Part shown: positions 44,673 through 53,300 of the stretch, piece by piece
Layout of the letters: the number at the start of each line of letters is the position of its first letter
Numbering within the stretch: the stretch's first letter is position 1
DNA from: Polyangium sp. 15x6
GTDB lineage: Bacteria; Myxococcota_A; Polyangia; Polyangiales; Polyangiaceae
Direction of reading: 5' to 3'
Assembly: GCF_029960785.1 (NCBI RefSeq)
Contig: NZ_JASBQE010000067.1
Coordinates: 1 to 64,000 of the forward strand
Length of the DNA stretch: 64,000 bases
The notes under the pieces: generated by a model
Told to the model about the DNA's origin: nothing
The model's input: the letters and a program-made list of their open reading frames with translations, nothing else
Databases searched by the model: none
Position numbers and translations under genes: made by a program

Positions 44673-46047
44673 GCCCTCGTCCCGCCTGCCGGTGCGGCTC
44701 CTCGTCGCCATCGCCCTGTCGGCGGCGCTCGCGCCGCTCAACTCCACGATGGTCGCCGTGGCGCTGCCGGAGATGTCGCGCACCCTCCCGGCCGACTCCG
44801 GCGCGCTCCGGCAGGCGCTCGTGACGAGTTATCTGCTCACGAACATCGTCCTGCAGAGCCCCGGGGGAAAGCTCGGCGATCGCCTCGGCCACCGGCGCGC
44901 GCTCGGCCTCGGTCAGCTCCTTCTGGCGGTCGGCGCCGCGCTCGCGTACGTCTGGCCCGTCCTCCCGGTGCTCGCGGTGTCACGCGTCGTGATGGCCGCG
45001 GGCGGCGCGATCGTGGTCCCGAGCGCGACGGCCCTGCTCCGCACCGAGCTCCCGCCCGAGGTACGTGGGCGCGCGTTCGGCGCGTTTGGCGCGGTGATGG
45101 GGATCGCGGCGGGCACCGGACCGATGGTCGGGGCGCTCCTCGTGGCGCGCTTCGGCTGGACCTCGATCTTCCTCGCGAACGTCCCGGTGCTGCTCCTCTC
45201 TGCGGCGCTCGCGCACCTCGGCGCGCCGGCGCGCCCCGCGGCCTCGACGCCCGCCGGGCCGCGCGCGCGTTTCGACCTCCTCGGCTCGGTGCTTCTGGGG
45301 GGCTCGCTCGTGGGGCTCGTCCTCGGCCTCGAGTCCGCGCACCACCGCTGGGCGGCCGTGCTCGGCGCGCTGGGCCTCGTGCCCTTCGTGCTCTGGGAGC
45401 GCCGCGCCGTGGACCCCATCATCGACTTCTCGCTGTTCAAGCGTCGCGCGTTCGTGGGGGGCAGCCTGATCATCGCCATCCAGAATTTCGCCATGTACGC
45501 GACGATCTTCGAATTGCCGCAGGTGGCGGGAAGGCTCTTCGGCGTCGCGCCGCGGGACGTCGGCCATACGCTGCTTTCCATGATGGGCACGATGGTGCTC
45601 GTCGCGCCGTTCGCGGGTCGCAGCTCGGATCGCTTCGGGGCGCGCGTGGTTTCGCTTTGCGGATGCTCGCTCGCCATCGCCGGCATGTTCCTGCTCGCGG
45701 CGCGGCCTCTGGGCGCGATCACGGACGCGGTCCCGGCGCTCGTGATCCTCGGCGCGGGCCTTGGACTCTCGTCCGCGCCGTCGCAGTCCGCGGCGATGAG
45801 CGACGTCCCTCGGGAGAAAAGCGGAATGGCCGCGGGCCTCACCTCGACGATGCGTTACATCGGGGGAATCGTCGGCCTCACCGTGCTCGGCCTCGTCCTC
45901 ACGGACCGCCCGGCCGGCGACGTCGTGATGCACGAGCACATCACCGCCATGTCCATCTTCTGCGCGTCGTTGCTCCTGACGATAGGCTGCGCCTTCCTCC
46001 TCCCTGGCCGCGCTGCTGCGCCCGCGCCCGCCGCGGGCGCGCGGTGA
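44665..46047 (+). CDS. MFS drug-efflux-like transporter (DHA2 type)
   Basis: A 460-residue inner-membrane protein with about 12-14 hydrophobic helices. TTG 44665 is chosen as start because GGGGGAGG lies about 7 nt upstream and the protein then begins PEPSSRLPVRLLVAIALSAALAPLNSTMVAVALPEM, the usual first helix of the family. The A-motif GGKLGDRLGHRRALGLG and the proline-containing C-motif region GAVMGIAAGTGPMVGALL are present. It belongs to the EmrB/QacA-like proton-driven drug exporters. Its gene overlaps the RPH-like gene by 8 bp, so it is translated with it. Together they suggest modification plus export of one compound. Confidence 0.9.
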   Translation: MPEPSSRLPVRLLVAIALSAALAPLNSTMVAVALPEMSRTLPADSGALRQALVTSYLLTNIVLQSPGGKLGDRLGHRRALGLGQLLLAVGAALAYVWPVLPVLAVSRVVMAAGGAIVVPSATALLRTELPPEVRGRAFGAFGAVMGIAAGTGPMVGALLVARFGWTSIFLANVPVLLLSAALAHLGAPARPAASTPAGPRARFDLLGSVLLGGSLVGLVLGLESAHHRWAAVLGALGLVPFVLWERRAVDPIIDFSLFKRRAFVGGSLIIAIQNFAMYATIFELPQVAGRLFGVAPRDVGHTLLSMMGTMVLVAPFAGRSSDRFGARVVSLCGCSLAIAGMFLLAARPLGAITDAVPALVILGAGLGLSSAPSQSAAMSDVPREKSGMAAGLTSTMRYIGGIVGLTVLGLVLTDRPAGDVVMHEHITAMSIFCASLLLTIGCAFLLPGRAAAPAPAAGAR

Positions 46048-46148
46048 ACCCGCCACGCCATGGCTCTTGACGACGCGCGCCTTGGCGCATCGACTCGGGA
46101 GCCTCGTCGAACATCATCACGCCGTACGGCATCAGGAGGCCCTTCACG

Positions 46149-47546
46149 ATGCATCAAGACCGCTTCCCACAGGCTGCCCTCGATTCGCTTCGACCGAACT
46201 TCCGCGGCGAGCTCATCGACCCCGATCACGGGCGTTACGACGCGGCCCGCGTCGTCTGGAATGCCCGCATCGACAAGAGGCCGGCGCTCATCGCGCGCTG
46301 CGCCGGCGTCGCGGACGTCCTCGCCGCCGTGCGATTCGCGCGGGAGCACGAGGCCCGCGTCGCGGTGCGCGGCGGCGGGCACGACATCGCGGGCAGCGGC
46401 GTATGCGACGGCGGAATCGTGATCGACCTGTCTCCCATGAAGGGCGTCCGCGTCGATCCTGCGCGGCGCACCGTCCGCGCCCAGGCGGGGCTCACCTGGC
46501 GGGAGCTCGATCACGAGACGCAGGCGTTCGGGCTCGCGACGACCGGGGGCCAGTGCTCTGCGACCGGGATCGCCGGGGTCACGCTGGGCGGAGGGATCGG
46601 TTGGCTCATGCGCCAGCATGGCCTCACCATCGACAACCTCCTCTCGGTGGATCTCGTGACCGCCGACGGCCGGCTCGTCACGGCGAGCGCCGACGAGAAC
46701 GCGGAGCTCTTCTGGGGCCTCCGCGGCGGCGGCGGCAACTTTGGAATCGTCACCGAGCTCGAGCTGCGCCTGCACCCCGTCGAGCAGGTGATGGTCGCGA
46801 TGCTGTTTCACCCGGTCGATCGCTTCGCGGATGTGCTGCGCTTCTACCAGACGTTCGCCCGGACCGAGCCGGAGCGCATGAGCAGCACCTTCATCCAGAT
46901 CGCGCTCCCGCCGATGCCGCAGCTTCCCGCGCGCATGCACGGCGTGCCCGGGGTGATCCTCGTGGCCTGTTACAACGGCCCGAGCGTGGATGCGGAGGCG
47001 GCCTTCGCGCCGCTCCGCGCGTTCGGCCCCCCGGCCGCGGAGCTCGTGAGCCCGATGCCCTATACCGTCCTCCAGGGCATGTTCGATACGGCGCCGGCGG
47101 GCGCCTCGGGCTATGGCCAATCCATCCGCGGGCATTACGTCTCCACGCTCGGGGACGAGGGCATCGAGACCATCGCCGCGCAGCTCCGCGCGGCGCCGTC
47201 ACCGCTTTGCCTCTTCGAGATCGCCCACCTGGAGGGTGCGATCGCGCGGGTCGGCGAGGACGAAACCGCGTTTCCGCGACGGAAAACCCCGTTCTTTGCG
47301 ATGTTCCAATCGAGCTTTCAGGATCCGGCCGACGCCGAGCGCCACGTCCGCTGGACGCAGGACGCCTGGCAGGCCATGAAGCCGTTCGCCGCCGAGGGCG
47401 TTTATGTGAATTTCATCGACGCCGACGAACCCGCCGGGCGGGTGCAGGAGACGTACGGCGAGGCCAAGATGAAGCGCCTCGTCGCCCTGAAGCGCGCTTA
47501 CGACCCGACGAATTTCTTTCGGTTGAACAAGAACATCGCGCCGTAG
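46149..47546 (+). CDS. FAD-linked oxidoreductase, berberine-bridge (BBE) type
   Basis: A 465-residue flavoprotein with AGGAGG before ATG 46149. The FAD-binding PCMH domain has the conserved VRGGGHDIAGSG, whose His is the usual 8α-histidyl FAD attachment site, and a Cys in GGQCSATGIAGVTLGGG at the place of the second (6-S-cysteinyl) attachment in bicovalent enzymes. The C-terminal BBE motif is YVNFIDADEP, then YDPTNFFRLNKNI. It would oxidise a small organic substrate with oxygen, often a sugar or natural product. No signal peptide. It lies 101 bp after the MFS gene, possibly in the same module. Confidence 0.9.
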   Translation: MHQDRFPQAALDSLRPNFRGELIDPDHGRYDAARVVWNARIDKRPALIARCAGVADVLAAVRFAREHEARVAVRGGGHDIAGSGVCDGGIVIDLSPMKGVRVDPARRTVRAQAGLTWRELDHETQAFGLATTGGQCSATGIAGVTLGGGIGWLMRQHGLTIDNLLSVDLVTADGRLVTASADENAELFWGLRGGGGNFGIVTELELRLHPVEQVMVAMLFHPVDRFADVLRFYQTFARTEPERMSSTFIQIALPPMPQLPARMHGVPGVILVACYNGPSVDAEAAFAPLRAFGPPAAELVSPMPYTVLQGMFDTAPAGASGYGQSIRGHYVSTLGDEGIETIAAQLRAAPSPLCLFEIAHLEGAIARVGEDETAFPRRKTPFFAMFQSSFQDPADAERHVRWTQDAWQAMKPFAAEGVYVNFIDADEPAGRVQETYGEAKMKRLVALKRAYDPTNFFRLNKNIAP

Positions 47547-47602
47547 CGCAGAGCGCCGCGACGTCCCTGCTCGGGCGGCCCTCTCGTGGTACGGTGCCCT
47601 CG

Positions 47603-48166
47603 ATGCTCCCCGGCGCTGCCCTCGGAATCCTCGCGTTTCTGGCGGGCGTCCTCTGGCGCCTGGAGGTCGAGTGGCGCGGCTGGGAGGGGCTCGTCTGGAC
47701 GGGATACTTCCACCTCGCGGTGCCGGTCTCCGTCGCCGCATTCCTCGTCTGGACCTGGATCTTCCTCGACGTGCCCTCGCCTCGGCGGAGAGCCGCGCTC
47801 GTCGCCGCCCTCGCGCTCGTCGCGGCGCTCGCGGTACCTCTCACCGAGTCTTCTCTCCGGACGGCATTCAGCCGATTCTTCTTTTTGAGCAGCCTGCCCC
47901 GGCCCTTGTTTTTCTGGTGGCTGCTCACCCCTTCCCTCGTCGCGGGCATCCTCCGGGCGTTTCGCGTCCCCGTGGGCTTGCGACGCTGGGCGCTGGGCCA
48001 GGCCCTCTTCGTGGCGGCCTGGCCGATGGCCACGGCCGTCATGCAAGTGTTTCCGCAGCACGGGTATACCGATGCGATGCATGCGTTCAAGAGCGGGCTC
48101 GTCGTGCCCTTCTTCGTGATCGCGCTCGGCATCTCGATTCCCACACGAAAGCTCGGCGAAGCATGA
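47603..48166 (+). CDS. Small multi-pass membrane protein
   Basis: A 187-residue integral membrane protein with about five hydrophobic helices (LGILAFLAGVLW; FHLAVPVSVAAFLVWTWIFL; AALVAALALVAALAVPL; PLFFWWLLTPSLVAGILRAF; VVPFFVIALGISI). A GTG nine nucleotides upstream is an alternative start. No family was recognised. Its stop overlaps the start of the CoA-binding protein gene (ATGA), so the two are coupled. Confidence 0.75.
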   Translation: MLPGAALGILAFLAGVLWRLEVEWRGWEGLVWTGYFHLAVPVSVAAFLVWTWIFLDVPSPRRRAALVAALALVAALAVPLTESSLRTAFSRFFFLSSLPRPLFFWWLLTPSLVAGILRAFRVPVGLRRWALGQALFVAAWPMATAVMQVFPQHGYTDAMHAFKSGLVVPFFVIALGISIPTRKLGEA

Positions 48167-48648
48167 AGCACGAGGCGCATCCCTCGGGACTCCTGAGCCC
48201 CGTGGAGATGGAGCGGACGCTCCGGAATGCCCGCACGATTGCCGTCCTCGGCATCAAACCGGAGAGCCGGGCCCACCTCGACGCGCACCAGATTCCGCTC
48301 TACCTCCAGAAAGTCGGCTACCAGATCCTGCCCGTCCCGACGCGTTATCCGGACGCGACCCACGTTCTCGGCGTCCCCGTCCGCCGCCGCCTGACCGAGC
48401 TGCCTCGGCCCGTGGACGTGCTCAACGTCTTCTGCAAGCCCGCCGATTTCCTGCCCCACCTCGAAGACGCGCTCGCCTTGCGCCCTTCGGTCGTGTGGTT
48501 CCAGTCCGGCCTCATCGAGCCTTCCGCCGCGCGCCGGCTGCTCGATGCGGGGATCCCGGTCGCGGAGGATTGCATCGGCTGCCGGCGAGCATCGATGTGG
48601 CCGTCCGTGGAGCCATTCGATGCACAACGAGGCTCGTGGAAACCATGA
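48163..48648 (+). CDS. CoA-binding domain protein (YccU-like)
   Basis: A 161-residue soluble protein of the short stand-alone CoA_binding family. Recognisable are RTIAVLGIKPESRAHLDA, the Rossmann-type strand GYQILPVPTRYPDATHVLG, PVDVLNVFCKPADFLPHLEDAL, SVVWFQSGLIEPSAARRLLDAGI and VAEDCIGC. Members bind CoA or acyl-CoA; their role is poorly known. Its start overlaps the stop of the membrane protein gene by 4 bp, an operon arrangement. It is followed after 80 bp by the amidohydrolase gene. Confidence 0.88.
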   Translation: MKHEAHPSGLLSPVEMERTLRNARTIAVLGIKPESRAHLDAHQIPLYLQKVGYQILPVPTRYPDATHVLGVPVRRRLTELPRPVDVLNVFCKPADFLPHLEDALALRPSVVWFQSGLIEPSAARRLLDAGIPVAEDCIGCRRASMWPSVEPFDAQRGSWKP

Positions 48649-48728
48649 GCCTCAGCCGTGGATGACGTTCGTCGACTCCGTTTTCAGGTACCTCGACGCG
48701 AGCGCTCGTGGTAGGGACCGCGTCGCTC

Positions 48729-50174
48729 ATGAAAACCGCCGGTGTCGTCGGGGCCTTGCTCATCGCAATCTCGTTCTTGTCGGGCTGCAGCGGAGCGGCC
48801 GGGACCGTCCCCGCCGAGCCGCCGCGCGCCACCCCGGCGAACGCCGCCCCGGAGGCCGCGAGCGCTGCCCCTTCGGCGGTGTCGATTCCCGCGCAGGGAG
48901 CCTCGGCGCCGGCCTCCATTCCGGCTCCCCTCCCCGCGCCCACGTTCACGGGGACGGCGGGAAAAGGCCTCTATTTGCTCAAGCCGGCGCGTGTCTTCGA
49001 CGGCGAGACCGCGCGTCCGCACGAGGGATGGGTGGTCCTCGTGCGCGGCAATCGCATCGAGGCGGCGGGGCCCGAGGGGCAGATGCAGGCGCCGAGCGAC
49101 GCGGTGGTCGTCGATTTGCCGAACACGACGCTCTTGCCCGGGCTCATCGAGGGGCATTCGCATTTTTTTCTGCACCCGTACGACGAAGCCTCCTGGGATG
49201 CGCAGGTGGCCCGGGAGCCGCTCGCCCTCCGCGTCGCCCGCGCGACGAATCACGCGCGGAATACCCTGCTCGCCGGCTTCACGACGGTCCGTGATCTCGG
49301 GACGGAGGGCGCGGGGTACGCCGATGTCGGGCTCAAGCAGGCCATCGACCAGGGGATCATCCCCGGCCCGCGGATGCTCGTCACGACGAAGGCCATCGTC
49401 GCCACGGGGAGTTATGGTCCAAAGGGCTTCGATCCCGGCTTCCACGTGCCGCAGGGCGCAGAAGAAGCCGACGGGCACGATCAGCTCCTGCGTGTCGTGC
49501 GCGACCAGATCGGCCACGGTGCCGATTGGATCAAGGTCTATGCGGACTACTATTGGGGGCCCGGCGCCGAGGTGCGGCCGACGTTTTCGGTCGAGGAGCT
49601 CCGGCTCATCGTCGAGACCGCGCATTCGAGCGGCCGGAGCGTCGCGGCGCACGCGTCGTCGGCCGAAGGAATGCAGCGCGCGGCCCTCGCCGGCGTCGAT
49701 ACGATCGAGCATGGAGATGGGGGGACGCCGGAGGTCTTCAAGCTCATGGCGAAGAATCACGTCGCGTTTTGCCCGACGCTCGCGGCAACGGACGCCATCG
49801 CGCGTTATCGAGGCTGGAAGAAGGGCAGCACGCCCGAGCCCGAGAGCCTCACGAAGAAGCGAAAGGCCTTCAAGGCGGCCCTCGATGCAGGGGTGAGCCT
49901 CGTGAACGGGAGCGACGTCGGCGTGTTCGCCCACGGAGACAATGTCCGCGAGCTCGAGCTGCTCGTGGAATACGGCACGACGCCTGTCGATGCACTACGC
50001 GCGGCGACCTCCCGCGGGGCGAAGGTGCTGCGCCTCGATGCAGCGATCGGCTCGGTCGCGGCCGGCAAGCTGGCCGATCTGATCGCGGTCGAAGGGGATC
50101 CCACCCGGGAGATCGTGGCGTTGCGGAATGTCCGCTTCGTGATGAAGGCAGGGGCGGTCTACCGGCGCCCGTGA
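48729..50174 (+). CDS. Amidohydrolase-family lipoprotein
   Basis: A 481-residue exported metal-dependent hydrolase. ATG 48729 follows GGTAGGG and gives a lipoprotein signal ([11 protein letters not shown], Cys20), then an Ala/Pro linker of about 50 residues. The metal-dependent core shows the HxH motif in GHSHFF (His143, His145), KVYADYYW containing the bridging Lys region, the metal His in [10 protein letters not shown] and IEHGD, and the catalytic Asp in [13 protein letters not shown]. The profile fits imidazolonepropionase/prolidase-like periplasmic amidohydrolases. Substrate is unknown, probably a peptide or cyclic amide. Confidence 0.9.
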   Translation: MKTAGVVGALLIAISFLSGCSGAAGTVPAEPPRATPANAAPEAASAAPSAVSIPAQGASAPASIPAPLPAPTFTGTAGKGLYLLKPARVFDGETARPHEGWVVLVRGNRIEAAGPEGQMQAPSDAVVVDLPNTTLLPGLIEGHSHFFLHPYDEASWDAQVAREPLALRVARATNHARNTLLAGFTTVRDLGTEGAGYADVGLKQAIDQGIIPGPRMLVTTKAIVATGSYGPKGFDPGFHVPQGAEEADGHDQLLRVVRDQIGHGADWIKVYADYYWGPGAEVRPTFSVEELRLIVETAHSSGRSVAAHASSAEGMQRAALAGVDTIEHGDGGTPEVFKLMAKNHVAFCPTLAATDAIARYRGWKKGSTPEPESLTKKRKAFKAALDAGVSLVNGSDVGVFAHGDNVRELELLVEYGTTPVDALRAATSRGAKVLRLDAAIGSVAAGKLADLIAVEGDPTREIVALRNVRFVMKAGAVYRRP

Positions 50175-50392
50175 GGCCCGTGAGGCCCGCATCGCCTCGG
50201 GCCGCGCGCCCGCTTCCGCGAACGAACGATCCCGACCTCGAGAACTCACGGGACGGCGGCGGTAGCGGAAGTGCAGGCGGAGGCCTATGGATCCGGCCGT
50301 GGGAGCTCTCGCCCTGGTCTTTCCCACCGGGCGCGTCTGTTGGTGGAGCCGATGAAGAGAGGGGCCCGGAGGCCCAGGAGCCGGTGCCTTTC

Positions 50393-53300
50393 ATGTACAC
50401 GCTGACAGAGACGCTCTCCGAGCGTGACGGGGTCGCCGTTTATCGTGGACGCAGGGACGCCGATCAACGTCCGGTGGTCATCAAGATGCTCGATCCTCGG
50501 CGGTGCCGGCCCAGGGATCTCGAGCGCCTGAAAAACGAGTACGAGCTCGGCAGGATGCTCGACATCCCCGCGGTCGCGAAGCCACTCGCGCTCGAATCGC
50601 TCGAGGGCTCGCCGGCTCTGGTCACGGAGGACGCGGGCAGCGTCTCGCTGCTCCACCTCCTCGGGGCGCCGATGGGCGTTCCCAGGTTTCTCCCTCTCGC
50701 GGTGTCCATCGCGCAGGCCGTGGCGGAGATTCACGCCCAGAGCGTCATTCACAAGGACCTCAAGCCGGCGAATATCCTCGTCCATCCCGCGACCGGCGCG
50801 GTCCAGATCGCCGACCTGGGAATCGCCTCCCGTCTCCCACGCGAGCGACGGGCTGCCCAGCCCCTTCGCCTCATCGAAGGCTCCTTGCCGTACCTGTCGC
50901 CGGAGCAGACGGGGCGGATGAACCGCGCCATCGACAATCGCTCCGATCTCTATTCCCTCGGCGTCACGTTTTACGAAATGTTGACGGGCCGGCTGCCCTT
51001 TCAGGCGACGGATTCGCTGGAGTGGGTGCATTGCCACATCGCTCGGTCGCCCGCTCCCCCTCGGGAGCTCGTGCCGTCCGTGCCGGAGGTGCTCTCTCGC
51101 ATCGTCATGAAGCTGCTCGCCAAGGGAGCGGAGGAGCGCTACCAGAGCGCCGCCGGTCTCCGGCACGACCTCGCGTGTTGCCTGGCGTCGTGGCAATCGA
51201 CGGGCCGGCTCGATCCCTTTCCCCTGGGCGGTCGAGACGTGGGGGATCGATTTCGAATCCCCGAAAAACTCCATGGTCGTGACGAAGAGCTCGCCGCGCT
51301 CCTCGGGGCGTTCAGGCGGGTCGTCGCCGAGGGGACCCCCGAATTCGTGCTGGTCTCCGGCTACTCGGGCGTCGGCAAATCGTCGCTGGTGCACGAGCTC
51401 GACAAGCCGGTCTTCCGGGAGCAGGGCTTGCTCGCCTCGGGGAAGTTCGAGCAATACAAGCGCGACATTCCCTACGCCACGATCGCGCAGGCCTTCCGGG
51501 ACCTCGTGAGCGAGCTCCTCGGCCAGACCGACGAGCGGATCGAAGGCTTTCGGCAGCGGCTCCGCGCCGCGCTCGGGGTGAACGGTCAGCTCATCGTCGA
51601 TGTGATTCCCCAGATCGAGCTCGTCATCGGCCGGCAGCCGCCCGTCCCGGAGCTGCCCCTCGTCGAGGCGCAAAACCGCTTCCACATGGTGTTCCGGCAG
51701 CTCGTCTCCGCGTTTGCCCGGGAAGAGCACCCCGTGGTGGTTTTTCTCGACGACCTCCAGTGGGCGGACTCCGCGAGCCTCGAGCTCCTCGCGCACCTCG
51801 TCACGCACCCCGATACGAGGTATTTCCTCCTCATAGGCGCGTACCGCGACAACGAGGTCGACCCGTCGCATCCGCTCATGCGCATGCGGGGCGAGGTGCG
51901 GAGGAGCGGCGTTGCCGTACGTGACATCGTCCTCGCGCCCCTTTCGGAAGCGCACGTGGCCGAGCTCGTCGCCGATATCGTCCACCGCCGCCCCGAGGAG
52001 GTCGCGTCCCTCGCGCGGCTCGTGCACGAGAAGACCGCCGGCAATCCATTCTTCGCGATCCAGTTCCTCACGACGCTGCACCAGGAGCACCTGATCACGT
52101 TCGATCCGCGATTGGCATCCTGGAGCTGGGATGTCGACAAGATCCAGGCCAAGAATTTCTCCGACCACGTCGTCGATTTGATGGTGGGAAAGTTGAGGCG
52201 CCTCGCGGCGACCACGCAGGACGCCATGAAGCTCGCCGCCTGCGTCGGGAACACCGCGGAGACCCGCGTCCTTTCGATGATCGACGGCCGCTCCGAAAGC
52301 GACATTCACGGCGCGCTCTGGGAAGCGGTCCACGAGGGGCTCGTCCTGCGCCGCGACGACACGTATGCGTTCCTTCACGATCGGGTGCAGGAGGCGGCCT
52401 ACTCGCTCATCCCCGAGGAAGAGCGGGCTCTCGTGCACCTCCGGATCGGAAAGCTGCTCGTCGCTCACGTATCCAAGGGGGAGCTCGAAGAGAGGATCTT
52501 CGAGATCACCAACCAGCTGAACCTCGGCGCGTCCTTGCTCGCGTCCCGCGACGAGAAAGACCGGGTCGCTCAGCTCAATTTGATTGCTGGAAGGAAGGCG
52601 AAGGCGTCCACGGCCTACCTCTCGGCCATCAAATACCTCTCGGCTGGGATGGCGCTGCTCGCGCCCGATGGCTGGGAGACCCAGTACGAGCTCACCTTCC
52701 GCCTTCACCTGGAGCGCGCCGAATGCGAGTTCGTGAGCGGTGGGTTCGCCGCGGCGGAGGGCTTGCTCTCGGTGATCCTCCGCCACGCGAGGACGAACGT
52801 GGACCGCGCTCGCGCGACGTCCGTGAAGGTGTACCTGCACGCGATCCAGGATCAATACGATCAGGCCGTGGCGGCGGCGATTACGGGCCTTTATCCGTTC
52901 GGAATCGTCCTGTCGCCGCACCCCGGCCGAGACGAGGTCGATCGGGAGTACGGGCGGATCTGGCAAATGCTCGGCGAACGGCGGATCGAGGACCTGCTCG
53001 ATCTGCCACCCATGATCGACACCGACGGGAAGGCGGCCCTCGACATCCTGGTGGCCATCAATTCGCCGGCGCTCTACACTGACATCAACCTCGTCTGCTT
53101 GACGACGTGCCACAGCGTGACCTTGAGCCTCCAGCATGGCAACGCCGCGGGTTCGAGCTTCGCTTATGTGTTCTTCGGCATGCTGCTCGGGCCCGAGTTC
53201 GGCCAGTATCCCCTGGGTTTTCGCTTCGGGAAGCTGGGCTATGATCTGGTCGAGAAGCGCGGCTTGACCGGCTACAAGGCGAAGGTTTTGCTCGAATTCT

